A DNA stretch of 64,000 nt. Origin: CAVQZA01 sp963718355 (GTDB lineage: Bacteria; Actinomycetota; Thermoleophilia; Gaiellales; Gaiellaceae). Location of the stretch: NCBI GenBank assembly GCA_963718355.1, contig CAVQZA010000009.1, positions 62,001 to 126,000 of the forward strand, written 5' to 3'. Below the pieces are notes generated by a model. The model worked only from the letters and a program-made list of their open reading frames with translations. It made no database searches and was not told the DNA's origin. Position 1 is the stretch's first letter. Every line of letters starts with the position of its first letter. This document shows positions 33,010 to 40,657 of the stretch, in pieces. The position numbers and the translations under genes were made by a program.

Positions 33010-34427
33010 CAGTATCCGATCGCCGGCGTGGTCGGGGCGGCTGCGTCATGACTCTGCTCGGACGGGTCACGCATCGCGAAGCGCCGCATCAGCCAGACGT
33101 CGAGGACGAGCAGGACGAGGTACAACGAGATGAAGACGGCGAGGCTGATCACGAGCCAGGTCGTGCCCACGGCAGGCGAGTTGGCGCCGGTCGTCTTCAG
33201 CAGCCCCTGCACGATCCACGGCTGCCGGCCGATCTCGGTCAGCATCCAGCCGAAGGTGCACGCGATGAACGGGAAGATGGTCGTCGCGACGCCGACCCAG
33301 AGGAACCACTTCAGCCGCTCGAGCCGGCGCTTCCACATCAGGAACGCCCCGATCAGCGCGACGAGCGCGACGAACGAGCCCGCGTAGGCCATCCCGCGCA
33401 TGCTCCAGTAGATCGTCTCGATCGGCGGCAGGTAGTTCCCGGGCCCGTAGCGCACGACGAACTGGTTGTTCAGCTCGTTCAGCCCGGCCACACTGCCGTC
33501 GAACGAGCCGGTGGAGAGGTACGAGAGCAGGCCCGGAATCTCGATCGAGAAGCTCGGCGTCGGATCCTGCTTCGTGAAGCCGCCGATCTGGAACAGCGAG
33601 AACGCGCACTTCTGGCAGTCGTCCCACTGCGCCTCCGCGGCCGAGATCTTCACCGGCTGCAGGCTCGTGACCAGGATCCCGAAGTGGCTGCCGAACCAGA
33701 GGTTGATGCACGACGCAGGCAGCAGGATGATCAGCGCGACCTTCGCCGCGGGCCGGAAGATCTCGACGTTGCGACCGCGCAGGAAGTGCCAGCAGCACAC
33801 GCCGAACACCACCGCGGCGCCGCAGGTCAGCCCCGCGAGGATCGTGTGGATGAACGCGTAGTAGGCCCAGTGACTGCCGAGCAGCGCCCAGATGTTCGTC
33901 AGCACCGCCTGCCCGTTGTCGATCTTGTAGCCGACCGGGTCCTGCATGAACGAGTTCGCAACGAGGATGAAGTAGGCCGAGAGCCAGGTGCCGACGACGG
34001 CTATCCAGAGCGTCGCGAGATGCAGGCGTGGTGAAAGGCGGTTCCAGCCGAAGATCCAGAGGCCGAGGAAGGTCGACTCGAGGAAGAATGCAGCGAGCCC
34101 CTCGATCGCCAGCGGCGCACCGAAGACGTTGCCGACGAACTTCGAGTAGACCGACCAGTTCATCCCGAACTGGAACTCCTGGACGAGGCCGGTCGCGACG
34201 CCGATCGCGAAGTTGATCAGGAACAGCGCGCCGAAGAAATGCGTCAGCTTCAGCCAGGTCTTGTCACCGGTGCGGTGCCACTGCGTTTGGAAGATCGCCA
34301 CGATCGGGCCGAGGCCGAGCGTCAGCGGCACGAACAGGAAGTGGTAGATGGACGTCGTCGCGAACTGCGCGCGAGCCAGGTCGACCGTGGTGGCGCTTGC
34401 GACGATCACCTTCGCGTACCTTCCCAT
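33009..34427 (-). CDS. cydA: Cytochrome bd ubiquinol oxidase subunit I
   Basis: Carries hemes b558, b595 and d and reduces O2 to water with quinol electrons, with high affinity for oxygen. The 472-residue protein has the His of IYHFLFVPLTLG near residue 28, FLESTFLGLWIFGW (Glu near 100), a short Q-loop (GLNELNNQFVVRYGPGNYLPP), a conserved Met/Arg in WSMRGMAYAG, and EIGRQPWIV (about 400). ATG 34427 gives a few extra residues compared with GTG 34409; either is possible. It heads the operon cydA-cydB-flavodoxin-lipoprotein-cydD-cydC. Confidence 0.97.
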   Translation of the reverse strand: MGRYAKVIVASATTVDLARAQFATTSIYHFLFVPLTLGLGPIVAIFQTQWHRTGDKTWLKLTHFFGALFLINFAIGVATGLVQEFQFGMNWSVYSKFVGNVFGAPLAIEGLAAFFLESTFLGLWIFGWNRLSPRLHLATLWIAVVGTWLSAYFILVANSFMQDPVGYKIDNGQAVLTNIWALLGSHWAYYAFIHTILAGLTCGAAVVFGVCCWHFLRGRNVEIFRPAAKVALIILLPASCINLWFGSHFGILVTSLQPVKISAAEAQWDDCQKCAFSLFQIGGFTKQDPTPSFSIEIPGLLSYLSTGSFDGSVAGLNELNNQFVVRYGPGNYLPPIETIYWSMRGMAYAGSFVALVALIGAFLMWKRRLERLKWFLWVGVATTIFPFIACTFGWMLTEIGRQPWIVQGLLKTTGANSPAVGTTWLVISLAVFISLYLVLLVLDVWLMRRFAMRDPSEQSHDAAAPTTPAIGY

Positions 34428-34458
34428 ATTTCGCAGCCTCGTAGCCTCCGAACTCGTC

Positions 34459-34464
34459 TAGGCT
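34459..34464 (+). promoter_or_regulatory. Leaderless -10 element of the SCP2 gene (TAGGCT)
   Basis: TAGGCT ends seven bases before GTG 34472. The 44-base gap to divergent cydA holds both promoters. Confidence 0.45.
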
Positions 34465-34471
34465 CTGTCCC

Positions 34472-34840
34472 GTGGCCAAGCCGTCGACCGACGCCACCGC
34501 CGTCTTCTTCGAGGGACTCGCTGCCCGCGGTCACGAGCCGCTGCTGCAGAGCGCCACGGGCACGCTCCGCTTCGAGCTGAGGAACGGCAGCCGCACCCAG
34601 TACTGGTTCGTGACGATCAAGAAGGGCGACGTCACCGTGTCGAATGCGAACGCCGAGGCCGACGCCGTGGTCCGGACGAGCAAGGCGCTCGCCGACGAGC
34701 TGGTCACGGGCAGGGTGAACGCGATGGCCGCGACCTTGCGCGGCATGCTGGGCTCCGAAGGGAACCTCGGGCTCGTGATGTCGTTCCAGCGGCTCTTCCC
34801 CGGCCCGCCGAAGTCCGTCTACGCGAGGAAGATCCGCTGA
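34472..34840 (+). CDS. SCP2 sterol-binding domain protein
   Basis: A 122-residue single-domain protein resembling the SCP-2 lipid-binding fold, with the pattern TGTLRFELRNGSRTQYWFVTIKKGDVTVSNANAEADAVVRTSKALADELVTGRVNA. In bacteria these bind lipids or act as small subunits or accessory proteins. The stop overlaps the CTG codon that appears to start the next gene, implying translational coupling with the debranching enzyme, although the functional link is unclear. Confidence 0.82.
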   Translation: MAKPSTDATAVFFEGLAARGHEPLLQSATGTLRFELRNGSRTQYWFVTIKKGDVTVSNANAEADAVVRTSKALADELVTGRVNAMAATLRGMLGSEGNLGLVMSFQRLFPGPPKSVYARKIR

Positions 34841-36870
34841 GCGAGCTCGTCCAGATTCTCGAGGGCAACACCTTCGTCGTCAGCGACCGCAACGGCGACA
34901 TCGACGCGTCGCCGGTCGACGCGACGGGTCTCTTCTCGTTCGACACGCGCTTCCTCTCGAAATGGGTGCTGACGATCAACGGCGAGCGGCTGAACGCGCT
35001 CTCGACCGACGACCTCCAGTACTTCGAGACCCGGTTCTTCCTCGTCCCGGGCACCGGCACGGTCTACATCGACGCGAAGCTCTCGGTGATCCGGCGGCGC
35101 GTCGTCGGCGACGGCTTCCACGAGGAGCTGACGATCCTGAACCACGACGAGAAGCCCGTTGCGCTGAAGATCCGCTTCGAGGCGGCCAGCGACTTCGCAG
35201 ACTTGTTCGAGGTGAAGGATGCGCTGAAGAAGAAGGGCACCTACCACAGCAAGATCGAGCGCGGCCGGCTCGTGCTCGGCTACACGCGCGAGACGTTCGC
35301 GCGCGAGACCGTGATCTCCACCACGGAGCCTGCCAAGATCGATGCGACCGGACTGACCTTCACCGTGAAGGTGCCGCCACACGGCCAGTGGCGCACGACG
35401 CTCGACGTCAACACGGCGAACGCGGCGTGGGGCACCGGGCCGATCCGGACGCCCGCCCGCGGCCGCAGCGACATGGCGCGCGGCCTCGACAAGTGGCTGC
35501 AGGCGGCGCCCCGGCTCGAGTGCGACTCGGACTCGCTGCGCAACACGTACCGCCGCAGCCTCGTCGACCTCGCGGCGCTGCGCTTCTCGACGCTGACCAT
35601 GCCCGGCCGCTCGCTGCCTGCCGCCGGCCTGCCGTGGTTCATGACCATGTTCGGCCGGGACAGCATCTTCACGAGCCTCCAGGCGCTGCCGTTCACGCCG
35701 GAGCTCGCCGCGACGACGCTGCGCGCGCTCGGCGAGCGCCAGGGCACGCGGCGCGACGACTTCCGCGACGAGGACCCGGGCCGGATCCTTCACGAGATGC
35801 GCTACGGCGAGATGACGGCGTTCGAGGAGCGGCCGCACTCCCCGTACTTCGGCTGCGCCGACGCGACGCCGCTCTACGTCGTGCTCCTCGACGAGTACGA
35901 GCGCTGGACCGGCGACACGAAGCTCGTGCGCGACCTCGAGTACGAGGCGCGCGCTGCGCTGAACTGGATCGACGAGTACGCCGACCTCCAGGGCAACGGC
36001 TACATCTCGTACAAGCGCCGCAACGAGAAGACCGGGCTCGAGAACCAGTGCTGGAAGGACTCGTGGGACTCGATCTCCTACCGCGACGGCACGCTGCCGG
36101 GCTTCCCGCGCGCGACCTGCGAGCTCCAGGGCTACGCCTACGACGCGAAGATGCGCGGCGCCCGGCTTGCGCGGCTCGTCTGGAGAGACCCCGAGTTCGC
36201 CGACCGGCTCGAGAAGGAGGCCGCCGACCTGAAGCGCCGCTTCAACCGCGACTTCTGGTGCGAGGACGAGGGCTACTTCGCGATCGCACTCGACGTCGAC
36301 GGCCGCCAGGTCGACGCCCTCACCTCGAACAACGGTCACCTGCTGTGGAGCGGGATCGTCGACAAGTCCAAGGCGAAGTCGGTCGCCTCGCACCTGATGG
36401 GCAAGCGCCTGTTCTCCGGCTGGGGCGTGCGGACGATGGCCGAGGGCGAGGGGCGCTACAACCCGATCGGCTACCACGTCGGCACGGTCTGGCCGTACGA
36501 CAACTCGTTCATCGCGTGGGGCCTGCGCCGCTACGGCTTCAAGGAGGAGGCGGCGCGCGTCGCCTCGGGGATCCTCGATGCGGCGGAGTTCTTCGACGGC
36601 CGGCTGCCCGAGGCGTTCGGCGGCTACCCGCGCGAGATGACGAAGTATCCCGTGCAGTATCCGACGGCGTGTAGTCCGCAGGCGTGGTCGACCGGGGCGC
36701 CGCTCCTGCTGCTGCGGACGATGCTCGGCCTCGAGCCGCAGGGCGAGCACCTGATCGTCGATCCGGCGCTCGCGACGGGGATCGGCCACCTCGAGCTGCT
36801 CGACATCCCCGGCCGCTGGGGGCTCATCGACGCGTTCGGCCGCGGACGCATCAAGATCGCGAAGCCGTAG
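34837..36870 (+). CDS. Glycogen debranching enzyme (amylo-alpha-1,6-glucosidase) 1, CTG start
   Basis: A 677-residue glucosidase with a GDE-type N-terminal domain and a GDE-C (alpha/alpha-barrel) domain. The N-terminus LSELVQILEGNTFVVSDRNGDI (first codon CTG 34837) aligns with the paralogue at 54662-56728 (ILEGSTFCICDDRGDL). Between the previous gene's stop and the next in-frame GTG (34966) there is no ATG, GTG or TTG, and starting at 34966 would lose 43 conserved residues. Catalytic-domain landmarks are PWFMTMFGRDSIFTSLQ, GLENQCWKDSWDS, GHLLWSGIV and PIGYHVGTVWPYDNS. CTG overlaps the SCP2 stop (CTGA). Confidence 0.9.
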   Translation: MSELVQILEGNTFVVSDRNGDIDASPVDATGLFSFDTRFLSKWVLTINGERLNALSTDDLQYFETRFFLVPGTGTVYIDAKLSVIRRRVVGDGFHEELTILNHDEKPVALKIRFEAASDFADLFEVKDALKKKGTYHSKIERGRLVLGYTRETFARETVISTTEPAKIDATGLTFTVKVPPHGQWRTTLDVNTANAAWGTGPIRTPARGRSDMARGLDKWLQAAPRLECDSDSLRNTYRRSLVDLAALRFSTLTMPGRSLPAAGLPWFMTMFGRDSIFTSLQALPFTPELAATTLRALGERQGTRRDDFRDEDPGRILHEMRYGEMTAFEERPHSPYFGCADATPLYVVLLDEYERWTGDTKLVRDLEYEARAALNWIDEYADLQGNGYISYKRRNEKTGLENQCWKDSWDSISYRDGTLPGFPRATCELQGYAYDAKMRGARLARLVWRDPEFADRLEKEAADLKRRFNRDFWCEDEGYFAIALDVDGRQVDALTSNNGHLLWSGIVDKSKAKSVASHLMGKRLFSGWGVRTMAEGEGRYNPIGYHVGTVWPYDNSFIAWGLRRYGFKEEAARVASGILDAAEFFDGRLPEAFGGYPREMTKYPVQYPTACSPQAWSTGAPLLLLRTMLGLEPQGEHLIVDPALATGIGHLELLDIPGRWGLIDAFGRGRIKIAKP

Positions 36871-38349
36871 CTACAGGTCGTCGCGCGCAACCAGCGGGCG
36901 CCACAGGTCGCCGAGCGGGCGCAGGAGGTGGCACGCCGCGATCAGCCTCCCCTGCTCCTCGTTGGCGATGTGCCAGCGGTTGTCGATCTGCCCGACCTGG
37001 CGCCAGTCGCCGCCGCAGGCCTCGTTGAGGAAGCCCTGGCTGTAGCCGACGACGAGTGCGAAGCGTTGGTCGAGGTGCTTCGGACGCCAGTACTGCCATG
37101 AGAGATGCCCGCTGAGGACGAGCGGGAGGCCTCGGCCGTAGAGCTCGAGTGCCGAGGCCTCGCCGTAGTTGTTCGCGAGGACGACACCGTCGCGGCGGTC
37201 GGCCGCGGGCAGCGCGCGCCAGGCCGCCGCGGTCCGGCCGGCGAGCTCCGGCCAGCCGAGCTCGTCCTTGTAGAAGGTCTGCTTCCAGGTTCCTGCGCTG
37301 ACCATCGAGGCGGTCGAGCGCACGGGCACGACGAGGGGCGCGGCAACGACGAGCACCGCGAGCTGGACGGCGGCCAGGCCGGCGACAGCGGCCCAGCGCA
37401 CCCGGGTGCCGCCGCGCAGCCAGCCGGCGAGCGCCACCATCCCGGCGGCGAACGGCAGCGTGTCGGCGGGCAGAGGGTAGTAGCTGCGGCCGCGCTCGAC
37501 GAAGAAGAGGAGCGTCACGGCAACCGGGACGATTGCAAGCGCCCGCAAATGTGGCCGCCGCCAGAGCCACACGACACCGGCCACGGCGAGGACGGCTCCG
37601 GCGATCCCCAGAAAGAGCAGCCCCTGCGCGAGGTAGGCGAGCCGCGACGTGTCGGCGGCGGTCTTCGCGTTCTGGCTCGCCGCGAAGTGGACGCTTGGCC
37701 AACCGTGCTGCGCCTGCCAGACGAGGTTCGGCAGGAAGACCAGGAAGGCGACGCCGAGCGCGAGCCATGGCCCCCGCGTCGCGAGCAGGCGCCGAGACGG
37801 AGTCACGAGCAGCCCGGCCACGAACGAGACGAGGAGCACGGCGATGGTGTACTTCGCCTCGAGTCCGATCCCGGCGACGAGGCCGAGCACGAGCCAGAGC
37901 CGAGGCTCGGGCCGGCCGAGGATTCGTAGCGCGACGTAGAGGAACGCGGCCCAGGCGAGCTGGTCGAACCAGGTCGGATGGAAGATGCTGGCCGAGCCGA
38001 GCGCCACCGGAAGCAACGCCCAGACCACCGCGGCCGCGAGCTGGGTGCGCGACCCGCCGCCGAGCTCGCGCACCATCAGCGCGATCAGCACGATTACGCC
38101 GATCCCCGCCGCGAGGCACGTGAGCCGGAGCGCGACGAGCGAGTTCCCGGCGACCGCGTGGACGAACCAGCCGATCCAGGCGGTCAGCGGCGGGAAGTCG
38201 ACATAGCCGAGCGCCGGATGCCTGGCCGCGGAGAGGAAGTAGAGCTCGTCGCGATCCCAGCCGTAACGGCCTATGAACGGCAGCTCGATCGCCGCCGCGA
38301 GGCCTCCCCCGGCGAGTCCGCAGAGGAGCGTCGTCCTGAGCCGCGTCAT
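36871..38349 (-). CDS. ArnT/PMT-like glycosyltransferase (GT39 family), integral membrane
   Basis: A 492-residue multi-pass protein. It begins with a hydrophobic helix, then FIGRYGWDRDELYFLSAARHPALGYVDFPPLT (about residues 21-52), the GT-C signature with an acidic pair (DRDE). About ten more helices follow, and a soluble C-terminal domain. GT-C enzymes move sugars from polyprenyl-phosphate donors. ATG 38349 overlaps the GNAT gene stop (ATGA). It is convergent with, and abuts, debranching enzyme 1. Confidence 0.88.
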   Translation of the reverse strand: MTRLRTTLLCGLAGGGLAAAIELPFIGRYGWDRDELYFLSAARHPALGYVDFPPLTAWIGWFVHAVAGNSLVALRLTCLAAGIGVIVLIALMVRELGGGSRTQLAAAVVWALLPVALGSASIFHPTWFDQLAWAAFLYVALRILGRPEPRLWLVLGLVAGIGLEAKYTIAVLLVSFVAGLLVTPSRRLLATRGPWLALGVAFLVFLPNLVWQAQHGWPSVHFAASQNAKTAADTSRLAYLAQGLLFLGIAGAVLAVAGVVWLWRRPHLRALAIVPVAVTLLFFVERGRSYYPLPADTLPFAAGMVALAGWLRGGTRVRWAAVAGLAAVQLAVLVVAAPLVVPVRSTASMVSAGTWKQTFYKDELGWPELAGRTAAAWRALPAADRRDGVVLANNYGEASALELYGRGLPLVLSGHLSWQYWRPKHLDQRFALVVGYSQGFLNEACGGDWRQVGQIDNRWHIANEEQGRLIAACHLLRPLGDLWRPLVARDDL

Positions 38350-38849
38350 TGCTCCAGATCTTCCTCCACCAGCCCGAAGAGGACCCCGTCGACCCACTCG
38401 CCGTGCCGCCAGTAGGCCTTGCGCTTGGCGCCCTCCCGCGTGAAGCCCGCGCGCTCGGCATTGGCCATCGCGCGCTCGTTGAAGCCGTAGATCTCGAGCT
38501 CGAGCCGGTGGAAGCCGAGGTCGGCGAGCAGGTGGCGTACAAGCAGCCGCGTCGCGTCCTCGCCGACGCGGCGGCCGCGGAAGTCGGGGTGCACCGCGAG
38601 CCCGCCAAGCCGGCCGATCCGGCTTCGAGCGTTGACCCGCTCGAAGCCGATCGCACCCGCAGGCTCGCCGTCCAGCTCGATCACAAAGCGGCCGAACGCG
38701 TCGGGCTCCGCATCGGATCGCTGGAGCTCCGCGACCAGTGCGTCGCGGTCGGCAGCGCGCATCGCCGAGAGGAACGGCGCAACCTCGTCGTGGGTGACGA
38801 GCCGAATGAGGAAGTCCAGATCAGCCGCGCCCGCGCGGCGAATGGTCAC
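38346..38849 (-). CDS. GNAT-family N-acetyltransferase
   Basis: A 167-residue acetyl-CoA acyltransferase. It starts VTIRRAGAADLDFLIRLV and has the acetyl-CoA loop AVHPDFRGRRVGEDATRLLVRHL (about residues 89-111) and NERAMANAERAGFTREG, like ribosomal-protein and spermidine acetyltransferases. The substrate is unknown. GTG 38849 overlaps the EamA stop (GTGA). Confidence 0.9.
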   Translation of the reverse strand: MTIRRAGAADLDFLIRLVTHDEVAPFLSAMRAADRDALVAELQRSDAEPDAFGRFVIELDGEPAGAIGFERVNARSRIGRLGGLAVHPDFRGRRVGEDATRLLVRHLLADLGFHRLELEIYGFNERAMANAERAGFTREGAKRKAYWRHGEWVDGVLFGLVEEDLEQ

Positions 38850-39727
38850 CTCGGCCACGCGAGCCTGCCGGAGCCGATCGCGACGCCGCCGAGGATCAGC
38901 ACGAGCCCGACGAGCGTCGCGGCGGTGACGGGCTCGTCGAGCAGGACCGCGCCGTAGGCGAGCGCGGTCACCGGCAAGAGGTATGCGACGAGGCTCGAGC
39001 GCGCGGAGCCGTAGAGGCGGAGCATCCGGTAGAAGACGATCTGCGCGATCGCCGTGCCGAGGATCCCGAGCGCCGCGATCGACGCGATCGCCTTCCAGCT
39101 GGGAGTCGCAGACGGAAGACGAACGAGCGCGAACGGCGCGAGCAGCACGAGCGCGGCGAGCATTGACGCCGCAGCCAGCACAGGCCCGGTCGCGTGGGTG
39201 CCGACGCGCCTGCCCGCGTAGAGGTTTGCCGCGGCGTACGAGACCGACGAGAGGAGGACGGCGACTGTTCCCGCGAAGGCCCACCAGCCACCCGTCGGAT
39301 TGAAGCCGGCGAGTACGGCGACGCCGACGATCCCAACCCCGATTCCCACCGCCTGCAGCCGCGAGACACGCTCCTCGGGGCGAAAGTGCAGTGCGAGCAG
39401 GCCGACGAAGATCGGCACAGTCGCGTTGGCGATCGCGGCGATCCCCGAGTCGACGTGCTGCTCGCCCCACGCGATCAGCGTGAACGGCAGCGCCGCGTTC
39501 GCGAATCCGAGCACGAAGCCGACGCGCCCGACCCGCCGCAGCTCCGAGAGCGCCTCGCGCCCGCCGACCTGCGCGGCGAGGTAGCCGATCAGAAGCGGCA
39601 CCGCGAACAGCAGCCGCAGCTCGACCATGGCCGCCGGCGGCACGTCTCGAACCGCCACCTTGATGAAGAGGTAGGAGCTACCCCAGATCGCGGCGAGAAG
39701 CAGGAGCAGAGGGACGTAGCCGCGCAC
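38846..39727 (-). CDS. EamA-family (DMT) transporter 1
   Basis: A 293-residue exporter with ten helices in two EamA repeats. Landmarks are LLLLLAAIWGSSYLFIKVAVRDVPP near the N-terminus and YLLPVTALAYGAVLLDEPVTAATLVGL near the end. Such proteins export metabolites such as amino acids; the substrate is unknown. GTG 39727 has TAGCCT six bases upstream. It overlaps the last 50 bases of the second EamA gene. Confidence 0.92.
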   Translation of the reverse strand: MRGYVPLLLLLAAIWGSSYLFIKVAVRDVPPAAMVELRLLFAVPLLIGYLAAQVGGREALSELRRVGRVGFVLGFANAALPFTLIAWGEQHVDSGIAAIANATVPIFVGLLALHFRPEERVSRLQAVGIGVGIVGVAVLAGFNPTGGWWAFAGTVAVLLSSVSYAAANLYAGRRVGTHATGPVLAAASMLAALVLLAPFALVRLPSATPSWKAIASIAALGILGTAIAQIVFYRMLRLYGSARSSLVAYLLPVTALAYGAVLLDEPVTAATLVGLVLILGGVAIGSGRLAWPR

Positions 39728-40604
39728 GCAAGGAGGCTACCGGCGAGACGGCGCCCGTCCCTAGCGCGACGCCGGCGAGAATCAGCGCGAGGCCGACCAC
39801 CGACGAGATGCTCACCGGCTCGCTCAGGAAGACGGCGCCGTAGAAGACCGCCATCGCGGGCACGAGGTAGGTGACGAGGATCGCCCGGGACGCGCCCGCC
39901 CCGGCCATGATCCCGAAGTAGAGGAGATAGGCGATCGCGCTGCAGACGACGCCGAGGATGACCACCGCGAGGATGATCTCCGCGGAGGGCATCGAGGATG
40001 GCGCCTGCGCGATCCCCGCCGGCGCCATCAGCACCGTGCCGGTGAACAGCGTCCCGACCGCGATCACCATCGGCTGCACGCCCTTCAGCCGACGGCCCGC
40101 GTAGAGGATCGAGCCGCCGTAGCAGAGCGCCGTCGCGACGACGGCCAGTGCGGCGACCACGTTGGCGCCCTTCTGCACGCCGACGAGCAGGCCGACGCCG
40201 GCGAAGCCGACGAGGAGCCCGACGAGGCGCCAGCCTGTGACGCGCTCGGAGGGGACGAAGCGGATGGCGAGGAGCGCGACGAAGATCGGCGCCGCGGCCT
40301 GAAGGATCGCGGCGAGCCCCGAGTCGATCCGCGTCTCGCTCCATGTGAGGAGCCAGAACGGCACCGCGGCGTTGAACAGGCCGACGAGGAACAGCGGCCA
40401 CCAGTTGCGCGCCAGCTCCCCGAGCGCCTTCCGGAAGCCGAGCGCGATCACCACGACGGGGATCAGCGTCAGCGTCCCCGTGGCGACCCGCCCGAACACG
40501 AGTGTCGCCGGCGCGAGCTCCCGGTCGCCGATCTTGATCCACATGAACGAGGAGCCCCAGATCGCCGAGAGCGCGAGCAGCATCACAAGGTACTTGGGTC
40601 TCAT
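39678..40604 (-). CDS. EamA-family (DMT) transporter 2
   Basis: A 308-residue paralogue of the next gene, with AIWGSSFMWIKIGDRELAPATLVFGR in repeat 1 and YLVPAMAVFYGAVFLSEPVSISSVVGLALI in repeat 2. The C-terminus (SLRARLRPSAPASRRDLG) is a polar tail that overlaps the next gene by 50 bases. ATG 40604 gives the family start. It is divergent from purL with a 53-base gap. Tandem copies probably arose by duplication. Confidence 0.9.
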   Translation of the reverse strand: MRPKYLVMLLALSAIWGSSFMWIKIGDRELAPATLVFGRVATGTLTLIPVVVIALGFRKALGELARNWWPLFLVGLFNAAVPFWLLTWSETRIDSGLAAILQAAAPIFVALLAIRFVPSERVTGWRLVGLLVGFAGVGLLVGVQKGANVVAALAVVATALCYGGSILYAGRRLKGVQPMVIAVGTLFTGTVLMAPAGIAQAPSSMPSAEIILAVVILGVVCSAIAYLLYFGIMAGAGASRAILVTYLVPAMAVFYGAVFLSEPVSISSVVGLALILAGVALGTGAVSPVASLRARLRPSAPASRRDLG

Positions 40605-40644
40605 AGTCGGATCAACGACGGAGCCGCCCGTCCACCTTCCCGGG

Positions 40645-40650
40645 TACACT
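40645..40650 (+). promoter_or_regulatory. Leaderless -10 element of purL (TACACT)
   Basis: TACACT ends seven bases before the CTG at 40658 that appears to start purL. The same -10 spacing as in ATG/GTG genes supports this CTG as the first translated codon. Confidence 0.5.
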
Positions 40651-40657
40651 CGGTGGC

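Noticed and set aside
34966..36870. Debranching enzyme starting at GTG 34966
   Set aside because: It would lack 43 N-terminal residues that match the paralogue at 54662-56728.
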